Numbered from the stretch's first letter, positions 35,048 through 44,418 are shown. The stretch is 64,000 nt of DNA from Chryseobacterium sp. MA9 (GCF_024399315.1 NZ_CP075170.1:4402001-4466000); one strand, 5' to 3'. Notes: generated by a model not told the origin, from the sequence alone. A program made the numbers and translations.

Positions 35048-35515
35048 TCATATAACTAACATGGTAGGGATATGCTTTACCGGAAAATTAACCGAGTTGG
35101 CAATGAAGCAATATTCATTGGCTGTATGATGAAGCTGTTCTGCTTTTTCCTTCATAGATTCTTCTGCAACGGTTACTGTAGGATGTAGAGTTACTTCTGT
35201 AAAATATCCGCTTCCGCCGGCTGTTTCTGCCATTATACCTGTTGCTTCATCGGTATAATCTGTTACAATAATGCCAGCCTCGGAACAAAAATGAAGATAC
35301 CACAACATATGACAGGAAGAAAGTGAGGATAGAAACATCTCTTCCGGATTGTATTTCGTTTTATCACCGCGGAATGCCGGATCAGATGAACCTTCAATAA
35401 CAGCTTTGTTTTCTGCTGAAATAGTATGGCTTCTTTCATAATTTCTATATCCACTGGTTCCGGTTCCCTGGTTTCCTGTCCATTGGATGGTGATTTTGTA
35501 ATGGTGGTTTTTCAT
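35048..35515 (-). CDS. OsmC/Ohr-family peroxide-resistance protein
   Basis: 155 residues. KYNPEEMFLSSLSSCHMLWYLHFCSEAGI holds the first Cys (SSCHM) of the OsmC redox pair and the second Cys lies in NEYCFIANSVNFPV. Members reduce organic hydroperoxides. It stands alone, with AT-rich DNA (34835-35047) upstream of the LuxR gene that shows nothing I recognise. Confidence 0.88.
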   Translation of the reverse strand: MKNHHYKITIQWTGNQGTGTSGYRNYERSHTISAENKAVIEGSSDPAFRGDKTKYNPEEMFLSSLSSCHMLWYLHFCSEAGIIVTDYTDEATGIMAETAGGSGYFTEVTLHPTVTVAEESMKEKAEQLHHTANEYCFIANSVNFPVKHIPTMLVI

Positions 35516-35550
35516 AATTAAAAGATAAAAGATATGTTGTTAAAATTCAA

Positions 35551-35680
35551 TAGAGGTGGGCTTTAGTCCACCTTTAAAAGTAAGAAATTCACCGGCTTTA
35601 GCCAAAACTTACATTATAAATCATACTTCAGGTTCTCAAAGGAGTAATAAAAAAAACCTCCAGTACAACTGAAGGTTTTA
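35551..35680. repeat. palindromic repeat and RNase G gene terminator
   Basis: GGTGGGCTTTAGTCCACC (about 35553-35570) is a near-palindrome of the type scattered between genes in such genomes, followed by CCGGCTTTAGCC. AAAACCTCCAG with CTGAAGGTTTT (35653-35679) forms a hairpin just past the rng stop. Confidence 0.55.
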
Positions 35681-35686
35681 AATTTT

Positions 35687-37246
35687 TTAATTAGAGAATT
35701 CTATCAATTCTTCTTTTTTAGCATTGTAGATTTTGTATTCTAGGTATTTAAAAGAATCCCTTGGAACGATAGTTACCCATTTTTTGTATTTGATAAACCA
35801 TTTCATCTGGATACTTTTGATGCCTTTTGTAAGGTAGGCTTCCACAAATGGGTGTACGTGCAGGTAAATTTTTCCTTTTTCTTTCTGCAGTATGGTTCTT
35901 AAGGTTTCACCCATTCTTTCCACGATAACAATAGGAGCTACAATTTCTCCGTCTTTGTTCGGGTTTTCTTCTTTGGTGTCGATCTGCTTTTCCGGACGGT
36001 TTCTTTGTCTGGTGATCTGGATCAGCCCAAATTTACTAGGAGGAAGGATTTTGTGGCGTGCTTTGTCGCGCTTCATTTCCTCTTTCAGATGCTCGTAGAG
36101 ATCTCTTCTGTGATCAGAATTCGGCATGTCTATGAAATCGATTACGATGATACCTCCCATATCGCGGAGGCGAAGTTGTCTTGCGATCTCAGTAGCAGCC
36201 ATTTTGTTCACTTTCAGTGCATGTTCTTTATTGACAGCTGTTCCGGTGGTAATATTGTTACCGGAGTTGACGTCAACGACGTGAAGTGCTTCTGTGTGTT
36301 CAATAACAAGATAGGCGCCTTTGGAACTTGGAATGTTAACGTGTTTTCCGAAGCTCTGCTTAAGCTGTTTTTCAACATTGTAATATTCCAGAAGAGGAAT
36401 ATGGGAATCATAAAACTGGACAATATTTTTCTTTTCAGGGGCAATTACTTCCACGTAATTTGTCATTTCATTCACCATTTGCTCGTCATCGCAAAAGATA
36501 TTAACGAAATCCTGATTAAAATTGTCTCTTAAAATAGCTGAAGCTTTGTCTTCTTCGCTTAAAACTTTGGACGGAACTTTATTTCTCTGGATGTTTTTAA
36601 AAGTGGTTTCCCATTTCTGAACCAGCTGGTTCATGTCATTATGAAGATCCGCTACTTTTTTTCCTTCGGCTACAGTTCTGATAATTACTCCGAAACCTTC
36701 AGGTTTTATGCTGTCAATAAGGGTTCTTAGCCTTTCCTTTTCTTCAAAGCTTCGGATCTTTTTAGAAATAGAAACTTTATTGTCGAAAGGGATCAGAACC
36801 AGAAAGCGTCCTGTCAGAGAGATTTGGGTAGATATTCTTGGGCCTTTTGTAGAAATTGGCTCTTTAGTGATTTGCAGAAGAACTATATCATCCTTGGCGA
36901 TCACCTTATCTACCGTTCCATTTTTGTCTATTTCGGGTTGTATCTCGAAATTCTTTAAGCTTGAAGTGCTTTGTTTTTTAGAAATAGTATCTTTTAAAAA
37001 CTTTCTGTATGTAAGATACTGAGGTCCCAGATCCTGGTAGTGCAGAAATGCATCTTTGTCATATCCGATATTGACGAATGCTGCATTCAGATTAGGTGCC
37101 AGTTTTTTTACTTTTCCTATAAACAGATCTCCAACTATAAAATCGCTTTTGTCCTCTTGCTCATGAAGTTCACATAGTCTTCCGTCTTCCAGTAGTGCAA
37201 TCTTTGTAAGATCATCTTCATGCGAAACTATTAGTTCTTTCTTCAT
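35687..37246 (-). CDS. rng: ribonuclease G/E-family endoribonuclease
   Basis: 519 residues. Domains in order: N-terminal S1-like (FIVGDLFIGKVKKLAPNLNAAFVNIG, about 35-130), the 5'-sensor/RNase H-like part (GPRISTQISLTGRFLVLIPF), the DNase I-like catalytic part with HVVDVNSGN and GGIIVIDFIDM, whose two Asp match the metal-binding pair of RNase E/G, then KFGLIQITRQRNRP. No long C-terminal degradosome tail, so it is of G type. It processes rRNA and mRNA. It lies close to the small basic protein and HU genes. Confidence 0.92.
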   Translation of the reverse strand: MKKELIVSHEDDLTKIALLEDGRLCELHEQEDKSDFIVGDLFIGKVKKLAPNLNAAFVNIGYDKDAFLHYQDLGPQYLTYRKFLKDTISKKQSTSSLKNFEIQPEIDKNGTVDKVIAKDDIVLLQITKEPISTKGPRISTQISLTGRFLVLIPFDNKVSISKKIRSFEEKERLRTLIDSIKPEGFGVIIRTVAEGKKVADLHNDMNQLVQKWETTFKNIQRNKVPSKVLSEEDKASAILRDNFNQDFVNIFCDDEQMVNEMTNYVEVIAPEKKNIVQFYDSHIPLLEYYNVEKQLKQSFGKHVNIPSSKGAYLVIEHTEALHVVDVNSGNNITTGTAVNKEHALKVNKMAATEIARQLRLRDMGGIIVIDFIDMPNSDHRRDLYEHLKEEMKRDKARHKILPPSKFGLIQITRQRNRPEKQIDTKEENPNKDGEIVAPIVIVERMGETLRTILQKEKGKIYLHVHPFVEAYLTKGIKSIQMKWFIKYKKWVTIVPRDSFKYLEYKIYNAKKEELIEFSN

Positions 37247-37479
37247 TTTTTAATAAGATAAAATTGTTAAGATTATAGGAAGTGGATGTTTTCTCGATTA
37301 ATTCATCTATTAAATATAAGGATTTTGAATGAAAACCATTATATGTTTATCAAAATAATATTTGAAACCATCTGCTTTCCGCGGAATCTTATAGTTGCAA
37401 ACAAAAATATAGTTAGTGAACTTTAAGAATTTAAATTCACCAACTATATTATTATATTGTAAATCTCGAGAAGAAGAGA

Positions 37480-37569
37480 TTATTTTTTCTTATGTCTGTT
37501 TGCTCTTCTTCTTTTCTTTCTTTTGTGAGTAGCAACCTTGTGTCTTTTTCTTTTCTTTCCGCTTGGCAT
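37480..37569 (-). CDS. 29-residue very basic protein (candidate small ribosomal protein)
   Basis: MPSGKKRKRHKVATHKRKK is the first part, followed by RRRANRHKKK and TAA. Over half of the residues are Lys, Arg or His and there are no acidic ones. It sits between rng and the HU gene. Bacteroidota are known to carry tiny basic ribosomal proteins that annotation misses; from memory, one named bL38 was seen in a Flavobacterium ribosome structure, and this may be it, but I cannot check. A nucleoid or RNA chaperone role is the other option. Confidence 0.7.
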   Translation of the reverse strand: MPSGKKRKRHKVATHKRKKRRRANRHKKK

Positions 37570-37612
37570 AATTTTAATTTTTTAGTAACTAGTTAATATT
37601 CAGTTAATGTTC

Positions 37613-37903
37613 TTATTTTACTGCAACTTTAGTTTTTACTTTCTCAACAAAAGATTTTGAAGGTTTGAAAGCAGGAATGTTATGAGCAGGAATCTCAATT
37701 GCAGTGTTTTTAGAAATATTTCTTCCTGTTTTAGCAGCTCTTGTTTTAATGATAAAAGATCCAAAACCTCTTAGATAAACGTTATCCCCATTATACATAG
37801 AAGTTCTGATCTCCTGCATAAAAGCTTCTACAACTTTCTGTGTTTCATTCTTTTCTGTTCCCAACTTATTTGAGATGGTGTTTACCAATTCTGCCTTTGT
37901 CAT
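37613..37903 (-). CDS. HU-family DNA-binding protein
   Basis: 96 residues. MTKAELVNTISNKLGTEK begins the helical body; DNVYLRGFGSFIIKTRAAKTGRNI and IPAHNIPAFKPSKSF are the beta-arms and end typical of HU/IHF. The usual RNP in the arm tip is replaced by SKNTAIEIP. It bends DNA and compacts the nucleoid. The region up to 38221 has no gene. Confidence 0.93.
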   Translation of the reverse strand: MTKAELVNTISNKLGTEKNETQKVVEAFMQEIRTSMYNGDNVYLRGFGSFIIKTRAAKTGRNISKNTAIEIPAHNIPAFKPSKSFVEKVKTKVAVK

Positions 37904-38221
37904 TTCCTTATTTTAATTTTAAATTTTAGGTGTGCAAATTTAGTTAAAAAAATTGAATACTAGCAAATTAGTGGCAAAATATTTTTATTCAAATCGTTGA
38001 GCTTTTAATGTATATGCTATATTAAGGCGGGATTATAATAATTTAACAATAAAATAATCTAGCGGTATAAAGGTACAAAAAATATAATGAACAAAATTTA
38101 ATATATGCCCGTAGTGATAGGTTTTGCAGGGTTTTCTTACTTTGTATTAAGTATTCTTAAGCCCCCTCAGTTTCCACCAGTTATCCGGAATTTTAAATTT
38201 TTAAATCTGAAATCAGAATTT

Positions 38222-38893
38222 TTATAAACTGGAATTGTAATATCCGTTTTCTACGCAGAAGCGTATAAGGTGAAGCTTGGTTTTCAGTCCCAGCTTCTCT
38301 GTAAGACGGTTAATATAAGTATCAATAGTTCTTGTGCTCAGGTTAAGTTTTTCTGCAATTTCTTTATTGCTGAATCCTTCATAGCAGAATCTCATCAGCT
38401 GGATTTCAGCCGGAGAAAGCTCTTCCTGACCCTTTTTCTGCCTGTCCATATATTCCTGTACGGCAAGGGGCTGCTGCTCCCATTCTTTAGAATATGTTTG
38501 GTAATCAAAGTCTTCGGAAGCAATACTTCCTTTAATAATATCTTTTATTATTGTGCTTTTTTTCTGACAGTAATATATATTAGGAATTTTTGAAAGAATT
38601 TCAGCCATATCTTCCTGGTAAGTGCCGGAATAGGTAATAATAGGAGTTTCTGTGTTGTTTTTTCGGATGTATTTGATGGCTTCAATTCCGCTTAAAACCG
38701 GCATAAATAGCTCAATGATGAACACATCCTCCTGTCTTCTGTAGATTCTGTTTACCAGCTCGTGTCCATTGTTACAGTCATTCAGAAGCATATAGAAAGG
38801 ATTCTCCATGAGTGTTTTGATCATTATTTTTTTAAAATAAAAATCACTGTCAGCAATAGAAAAACGTACGGTATTGGATAATATTTTACTCAT
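38222..38893 (-). CDS. NarL/LuxR-type response regulator with Glu at the phosphorylation site
   Basis: 223 residues. The receiver half has ADSDFYFKKIMIKTL and DVFIIELFMPVLSGIEAIKYI; the latter is the phosphoacceptor region with Glu where Asp should be (about residue 61). Thr/Ser (PIITYSGTY) and Lys (IYYCQKKS) follow. The helix-turn-helix (LSPAEIQLMRFCYEGFSNKEIAEKLNLSTRTIDTYINRL) is intact. Glu can mimic a phosphorylated Asp, so it may be constantly active. It lies 180 bases from, and divergent to, the T6SS genes, and is a candidate for controlling them. Confidence 0.87.
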   Translation of the reverse strand: MSKILSNTVRFSIADSDFYFKKIMIKTLMENPFYMLLNDCNNGHELVNRIYRRQEDVFIIELFMPVLSGIEAIKYIRKNNTETPIITYSGTYQEDMAEILSKIPNIYYCQKKSTIIKDIIKGSIASEDFDYQTYSKEWEQQPLAVQEYMDRQKKGQEELSPAEIQLMRFCYEGFSNKEIAEKLNLSTRTIDTYINRLTEKLGLKTKLHLIRFCVENGYYNSSL

Positions 38894-39073
38894 TCTTAAT
38901 GATCGATTTGGCGAATGATATTTAAAATTTAGAGGTCTAATTTATGAAAAACTTATCAAAGTGAAAATTAATATTAATTTAATCAGGGTTTTCACGAAAC
39001 AGGTCTGGGGAAACTACGTATTGTGCATGAATTTTTTTTTTTATATTTTCACAGGCCAAACAAATCGCAAATT

Positions 39074-39610
39074 ATGTCTTCTAACAGGGAAAAAAAATTA
39101 AACAAATCTGACGTCAGAATAGGCATTTGGAAGTTTATTCTGTCTTTTGTTGTTTTGTCGGTTGTAACTTTTACGTGTTTATTTCTCTTCTTTAAGAGTT
39201 ATGATATACAACGTGAGGGGATAAGCCGGGAAGCTGAAGCCTATAAAGAACTGATGCTTAGAAGTGACGTTCTGAAAGATCACATTGATGATATTTATGA
39301 CAAAATGAACCAGCTTAGTATTAATAAGGTGGAGAATGAGCTATTCCTCAGAACCAGCATTATGGATAACGTGAGAGATGCCAAAAACATTATGGGTAAA
39401 GACAGTGCGCAGAACTTTAAGCATTATGCCATACTAATGAAGCAGATAGTGCCTATGATGACCTTAAAGGCTAAGATCATTGAGGTAGAGTATAAGAAAA
39501 AAACCGTTTTAAGGGATCTGGATGAATGCATGGGTAAAATAAAAGTAACCAATAATGAGCTTAGAAAAGACCCTACAAGAAATTTTACAGGAAGTAAAAG
39601 AAGAAGATAA
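39074..39610 (+). CDS. T6SS-iii transmembrane protein, TssO-like (first copy)
   Basis: 178 residues from ATG 39074 (an upstream ATG at 39023 is preceded by T-rich promoter-like DNA and gives an odd leader). One membrane helix near the N-terminus (FILSFVVLSVVTFTCLFLFF), then a long helical periplasmic part (EAEAYKELMLRSDVLKDHIDDIYDKMNQL) and a basic end (GSKRRR). Size, topology and its place beside a second such gene, the PKD protein and TssR fit TssO of Bacteroidota type VI secretion. It may help form the membrane complex that replaces TssJLM there. Confidence 0.72.
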   Translation: MSSNREKKLNKSDVRIGIWKFILSFVVLSVVTFTCLFLFFKSYDIQREGISREAEAYKELMLRSDVLKDHIDDIYDKMNQLSINKVENELFLRTSIMDNVRDAKNIMGKDSAQNFKHYAILMKQIVPMMTLKAKIIEVEYKKKTVLRDLDECMGKIKVTNNELRKDPTRNFTGSKRRR

Positions 39611-39621
39611 AAAATAAAGAT

Positions 39622-40146
39622 ATGCAAGGACAAATCACATTATCAAAGAAAGAAAGGCATTATCAGTTTTTTTATTTAATACTGATGCTTGTGACTGCCA
39701 TGTTATTTTTGGGAGTAATCTTTTTAAAAGGTTTTGTATCTCCATTTTCTGACGAAGATGTAAGAGGGATTCAGAATCTTGAACAGAAAGCTGAATTTGA
39801 GCATCATCAAAAAATTATTATTCCTATTATGGACAGTACTTATACGATGATCACAAAGCTTACCGATGACAGTCCACAGCCTTTTATAGAAAATAATATT
39901 CAGTTAGGGGTTAATGATATCAACAGCTATTTTAGCAGTACCGATGTTATTGATATCAGAAAAGATGCCTATCCTCAGATTGCAAAATTCTATAAAATGT
40001 ACTATGATGACAAAAAAGTTATTTCAACCACTTCGGAAGACATTAAAGTTTTTCAGAAACAGGTGGATGAATGCAGAATCGGATTTAAGGATAAACAAAA
40101 TAAGCTTTATCAGCGTGAGCAGGATTTGAAGGCGAGAGTACAATAA
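39622..40146 (+). CDS. tssO: T6SS-iii TssO-like protein (second copy)
   Basis: 174 residues: a short basic cytoplasmic start (MQGQITLSKKERHYQ), one helix (FFYLILMLVTAMLFLGVIFL), then a helical periplasmic domain (IQNLEQKAEFEHHQKIIIPIMDSTYTMI, to YQREQDLKARV). The same design as the gene 11 bases upstream suggests an old duplication. TssO is specific to subtype iii systems. Confidence 0.75.
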   Translation: MQGQITLSKKERHYQFFYLILMLVTAMLFLGVIFLKGFVSPFSDEDVRGIQNLEQKAEFEHHQKIIIPIMDSTYTMITKLTDDSPQPFIENNIQLGVNDINSYFSSTDVIDIRKDAYPQIAKFYKMYYDDKKVISTTSEDIKVFQKQVDECRIGFKDKQNKLYQREQDLKARVQ

Positions 40147-40194
40147 ATACTAAATACCAGGAATTTTATATAAAACACATCACAATTATTAACT

Positions 40195-41106
40195 ATGAAT
40201 TATTTTCAAAAGAACAAGAAAAACATTATTATCGGTGTTGTTGCAACTTTGCTCATCGCAGCATTGGTTGCTTTATGGCTTCAGAAAAAAGTTATCCATT
40301 CAGCCGATGATATTGTTGGGGTAGTTTATCCGTCTTCACTGGCGGTAGGAGACACACTTTTATTTGAAGACAAAACCCAGTTTGCGAAAACCAAAAGATG
40401 GAATTTCGGAGACGGTACAACTTCAGATAAAAACAGTGGGATTCACTTCTATAATAAACCGGGGTACTATCAGGTAAGTTTGATCGTTGACAATAAGTAT
40501 ACGAAATCTTTCCCTGTAATGGTAAGCGCAAGAAGCGTTCAGAAAGCAAGAGATACTGCAAAAAATGCAACTACTATTGAGGCTGTAGCTCAGGCTATGC
40601 AAAATGAAAGTGTATCTTTCCGTGCCATTTCTGATGCAAAAGTGTTTGCATGGAAATTCGGAGAAACAGGGAATACAGATTCTAAAGATAAATTTACGAT
40701 CTATTCTTATAAAAAGCCCGGAGATTATGTGGTAACGCTATACACAGAAGAAAGTCAGGAGCCTATCTATCACCATATCAAGATCCTTCCGGCTTATGAT
40801 GCTCTTGCAGAAGAGGAAGTGTCAGTAGAAGATTCTTATGCTAGGGTAGATAGTGATTTCAAATATCACCTGCAGCAGATCGCCAATGGAAATAGTTTCA
40901 ATATGCATTACAATTACCTGTTGAAAACCTATCTGTGTAACAATGAAAACACAGTAGTAAAAGTAAATGACAGCAAAGTGAACAACTTTTACATGTATTG
41001 TGCAGGCCTTCAGTTTGACAAAAACACGGTGATTCAGACTGTGAAAGTGAACCTGGATGATAAACAGGAGTGTGTAACTAAAGTAGAAATCAACCAAAGC
41101 AAATAA
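40195..41106 (+). CDS. T6SS-iii PKD-domain protein, TssP-like
   Basis: 303 residues. One membrane anchor (NIIIGVVATLLIAALVALWL, about 10-29), then a PKD beta-sandwich with the marker WNFGDGTTSDKNSGIHFYNKPGYYQVSLIV and a second, looser one (FAWKFGETGNTDSKDKF to YSYKKPGDYVVTLY). The C-terminal part (FKYHLQQIANGNSF) is family specific. It lies between tssO and tssR. The TssP name rests on context and the PKD domains. A hairpin (CATCCG/CGGATG, 41110-41127) follows before tssR. Confidence 0.72.
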   Translation: MNYFQKNKKNIIIGVVATLLIAALVALWLQKKVIHSADDIVGVVYPSSLAVGDTLLFEDKTQFAKTKRWNFGDGTTSDKNSGIHFYNKPGYYQVSLIVDNKYTKSFPVMVSARSVQKARDTAKNATTIEAVAQAMQNESVSFRAISDAKVFAWKFGETGNTDSKDKFTIYSYKKPGDYVVTLYTEESQEPIYHHIKILPAYDALAEEEVSVEDSYARVDSDFKYHLQQIANGNSFNMHYNYLLKTYLCNNENTVVKVNDSKVNNFYMYCAGLQFDKNTVIQTVKVNLDDKQECVTKVEINQSK

Positions 41107-41152
41107 TATCATCCGGCTTTTACGGATGCGCCAATCATTAAAGATAAATAGG

Positions 41153-43558
41153 ATGAAAAATAAATTTCCTCTAGCAGCATATTATATAGGGTTATCAGTA
41201 TTATTAACGAGTTGCCAGGTAAAACTGCCATCAAAGAAAACCCCGGAGCCGTCACAGTATGGGCAGGTGGATGCTTCCCCTGTCGTTAACGGTTATCCTA
41301 AAAAATCAGCGCCATGGATCGTTATTTCAGACAGATCGAGAAATACAGCTTATCTGGATAAAGATGATGAGAAATCTTACAAAGAAGTAAAATTCCTTGA
41401 ACCTTTAATGGTTTTAAAACATAGAGACGGAATGGTAAAAGTAGCGGAATATGTTCCGGATGCTTTAATGAAAAAAGTCTCGTCAAAATCTATCAAAACA
41501 TATGGATGGATTCCGGAATCTGATCTTCTTCTTTGGAACAACGCTTTAAAAAGTGAAAAAACAGGGTATCCTGTAAGAGTAGCCGTAGTACCAAGTAACA
41601 GCGAAGTCATCAAAAATGCCGAAAGATACTATAAGAATGACTCTATTATGGTGTTTAATTCACCAAGTCTTATTGAAACAGCCAATGTAAAGATTCCAAA
41701 CGGACAAATTGTATATGTCTACAAACAGGCTGAAAACAACAAACGATTTTTAGTAGGTAAAAAACCTTCAATTGATATAGACAGCATCGGCAAGGGGCTT
41801 TACGGATGGGTAAGCTCTAACGTGATTTCCAGCTGGGGAGAACGTTCTGCAATTAAACTGAAAAATACAACAGGGATCAACGATTCTACGTTAGGAATCT
41901 ATGAAGGATATCCGGGAGGATCTGGATCAGATGCCGAAAATAAAAAAGCAGTTCTTCTTACAGATGTTAACAAAAGAACACAGCTTGAGAATATCTTTCC
42001 TGTAAACCTTCCATTGGAACAGGCTCCAACCCCGGATTCGAAAACAAAATATTTTACCAATATTTTAGATTACAGCAAGAACTTTGTATCGAACGTATTG
42101 GGTGAACCTATTTATTTTGACCGTTACAGAGAGATCACAGAAAGAGATAAAAATATTAATATTGTTTTTGCATTGGATGTAAGTGCAGGGAATGCACCTT
42201 ATGCACCTATTGTAAAGTCATTACTGCAGGATCTTCAGCTTAGATTTGAAAAACCATCTTATTTTAACAATGTTAAATATGGAGTGGTTTTATATAAAAA
42301 TAATCCTTGCGGAGAAAATATTTCTGTATCCAACTTAAGTGCAGACTACAGCAAGATGACGACATTTATTGATCAGAAAACGAATGAGATGAACTGTGCA
42401 AGCAATAGCGGATATCAGCCGGTAGGTGAAGCTCTTACTGCAGCCGGGAATCTTCTTTCAAACGTATCTGATGAAACCAATATTGTAGTCACTGTGGGAA
42501 CTTCTGCCAACCAAAGTGGAAATATGTACAGTGTAATCAGCTCACTTACTCAGGCTCAGGCAAGACTGATCATGTTCCAGACAAGTGCAAGATCATCTGA
42601 TACTTACAACGATTTCGTATTGATGGCAGAAAATGTTGTTACCAATACAGCCAAAAATATTGCTGAACTTAAAAAGCAAAAGATCATCAACCAGTATGAT
42701 GTTCTTACTAAAAATAACTTCAGTCTGGTAGAGGGTGATGCAGGATTCTTCTCATTGGCTTACCCTAAACAGAGTATGTCTCAGGGATTTGTTATCTTCC
42801 CTAAAAAAGGTGATATTACAACTCCCGGATTCCTGAAAAAATCTGTTGACAGCCTTATTTCACAGGTTACTTTAGATAACCAGAATATTGATAAATCACT
42901 TAATGAATATTTCCATTCATCGGTAGGAGCAGGAAAAACAGATGTTGATGTAAAATATAAATATCTGTATCCGGGGCTTACCAATCCAGTATCTGCAGGA
43001 ATTGCGGCACAGCTGATCAACTACGGAAGCCCATTCCTTGTAAAAGGATACATTCCAAAAGATCTGAAAGATTATACTCCTGGAATAGAAAAAGGAATCC
43101 TTATTTCTGAATCGGAATATGACAACTTAAAAGCTTTCTATACCGAAGTATACAGAAATACTCAGGCAGACCGTCCAGACTTTAATCAGGCAAGAGCAGT
43201 GAAAGAATATGTGAAGCTGCTGAAGAAATATAACCCGACTATAAAATTCCTGGATAAAGGAGCTCTTTATGAGCAGCCAATGTCTTATGCTATTGGAATG
43301 AGTACAGGATTTGATCTTTCTGAAGAGGAACTGATGGCTAAGTACAAACTGAAAGGTTGGAAAAAATCGAAGGTTGTCCCTAGTGAGACCGTGAAAAACT
43401 ATTTCTATCACTACAAAAATCTAGCAGACAGAATGCTTGCCAACAGAAATAACCCAGCTGTAAAGATTCAGCAGAACGGGCAGACTTTCTACTGGCTTAA
43501 TGAATACTTTACTCCTTCAAGAATTCCGACGGAACAACCGGAATATACAAAGCATTAA
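41153..43558 (+). CDS. tssR: T6SS-iii lipoprotein TssR with vWA-like domain
   Basis: 801 residues from ATG 41153, which makes a lipoprotein signal (YYIGLSVLLTSC, Cys about 21). Residues 40-240 have SH3-like strands (APWIVISDRSRNTAYLDKDDEK, YGWIPESDLLLW). About 345-540 is a von Willebrand A-like fold (NIVFALDVSAGNAPYAPIVKSLLQDL; the DxSxG start is altered to DVSAG). The C-terminal third ends YWLNEYFTPSRIP. TssR is a marker of subtype iii systems and probably sits at the outer membrane or periplasm in the trans-envelope complex. Confidence 0.85.
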   Translation: MKNKFPLAAYYIGLSVLLTSCQVKLPSKKTPEPSQYGQVDASPVVNGYPKKSAPWIVISDRSRNTAYLDKDDEKSYKEVKFLEPLMVLKHRDGMVKVAEYVPDALMKKVSSKSIKTYGWIPESDLLLWNNALKSEKTGYPVRVAVVPSNSEVIKNAERYYKNDSIMVFNSPSLIETANVKIPNGQIVYVYKQAENNKRFLVGKKPSIDIDSIGKGLYGWVSSNVISSWGERSAIKLKNTTGINDSTLGIYEGYPGGSGSDAENKKAVLLTDVNKRTQLENIFPVNLPLEQAPTPDSKTKYFTNILDYSKNFVSNVLGEPIYFDRYREITERDKNINIVFALDVSAGNAPYAPIVKSLLQDLQLRFEKPSYFNNVKYGVVLYKNNPCGENISVSNLSADYSKMTTFIDQKTNEMNCASNSGYQPVGEALTAAGNLLSNVSDETNIVVTVGTSANQSGNMYSVISSLTQAQARLIMFQTSARSSDTYNDFVLMAENVVTNTAKNIAELKKQKIINQYDVLTKNNFSLVEGDAGFFSLAYPKQSMSQGFVIFPKKGDITTPGFLKKSVDSLISQVTLDNQNIDKSLNEYFHSSVGAGKTDVDVKYKYLYPGLTNPVSAGIAAQLINYGSPFLVKGYIPKDLKDYTPGIEKGILISESEYDNLKAFYTEVYRNTQADRPDFNQARAVKEYVKLLKKYNPTIKFLDKGALYEQPMSYAIGMSTGFDLSEEELMAKYKLKGWKKSKVVPSETVKNYFYHYKNLADRMLANRNNPAVKIQQNGQTFYWLNEYFTPSRIPTEQPEYTKH

Positions 43559-43580
43559 GAAATTCATTTTTTATAATATC

Positions 43581-43612
43581 AAAAGCAGAAGTACACACTT
43601 CTGCTTTTTTTT
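43581..43612 (+). terminator. terminator after tssR
   Basis: AAAAGCAGAAG pairs with CTTCTGCTTTT and a long T run follows. Confidence 0.88.
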
Positions 43613-43639
43613 TGTCCAAAACCGAAAGTAAAAAAGTTG

Positions 43640-43722
43640 AATCGAATAAACCTTAAACTTTAAACCTTGAATCTTGAACCCAAAATTCACAGCAAAGCGA
43701 ATTGATCATTCATCATTCACCT
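43640..43722. repeat. dispersed intergenic repeat, partial copy
   Basis: CCTTAAACTTTAAACCTTG then CAAAATTCACAGCAAAGCGAATTGATCATTC (in segments), which is the reverse of the left half of the block at 18150-18290. Confidence 0.5.
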
Positions 43723-43835
43723 GTAATTTCTCAATTATTTCTCTCCATAGTGTAAAACTGTTTTTTATCTTAAAAATGGGATTTAATTTAAATTGCTGTG
43801 TTGGTGAGTGTTGAGATGTAGTGTTTAAATCTATT

Positions 43836-43929
43836 GTCGTAGAATTACGACAAGAAATCGTAGAACTACTACAATTTCTCAGATTTATATTGAAAAGTTT
43901 TTTTTAGCGAAGAAGAGCCTCTATATTTG
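43836..43929 (+). promoter_or_regulatory. hcp1 promoter with two 21-bp-phased inverted repeats
   Basis: GTCGTAGAATTACGAC (43836-43851) is an inverted repeat (GTCGTA-N4-TACGAC). A second site, TCGTAGAACTACTAC (43858-43872), lies exactly 21 bp on. A T-tract follows at about 43898-43905 where -33 should be, then the -7 box TATATTTG (43922-43929). The block from the sites to the start codon is nearly the same ahead of hcp2. Confidence 0.75.
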
Positions 43930-43981
43930 CTAAACAATCACTGAATCACAAAATATTACTAACGATTAAAATTTACTAATC

Positions 43982-44389
43982 ATGGCCGAAAGAAATTCAA
44001 GAGGAATCTTAAAATTCAACAACGGTGAAGGACAGAAGCTGTTAAAGATGAATTACAGCGTGTCAAGATCTACAGACGTGTCAGGACGTGTAGCATCAGA
44101 TCCTTCTAACGCATTAATAAAGGTTACAGTAGAAGCTACTGAGAAATCAGATATCCTTGAAAGCCTGTTAAACGGTAAATACAAACCGACAGTAGGAGAG
44201 ATTACATTTAACAAATCTCACGAAGAAGGAACATTAATTACTCTAAACTGGCAGAACGGATATGTAATCCAGCATCAGGTAGATTTTGACGCTATTGACA
44301 GCAACAGTATGCTGATCAGCTTTGTAATAAGTGCTGAAACAATTGATTACGGTACTTCTCAATATGCTGGTCTATGGCCATCCAGCTAA
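43982..44389 (+). CDS. hcp: T6SS tube protein Hcp (TssD), copy 1
   Basis: 135 residues. MAERNSRGILKFNNGEGQ begins it; SVSRSTDVSGRVASDPSNALIKVTVEATEKSDIL, FNKSHEEGTLITLNW and ISAETIDYGTSQYAGLWPS are the Bacteroidota Hcp core. Hexameric rings of it stack into the inner tube fired by the sheath. Two other copies (53873 and 54756) differ at a few positions. This copy ends in WPSS and has Gln where the others have Glu (WQNG, QHQVD). A terminator is at 44419-44453 and vgrG follows. Confidence 0.92.
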   Translation: MAERNSRGILKFNNGEGQKLLKMNYSVSRSTDVSGRVASDPSNALIKVTVEATEKSDILESLLNGKYKPTVGEITFNKSHEEGTLITLNWQNGYVIQHQVDFDAIDSNSMLISFVISAETIDYGTSQYAGLWPSS

Positions 44390-44418
44390 AATTTACACAC
44401 ATTATCAACATTCATAAG

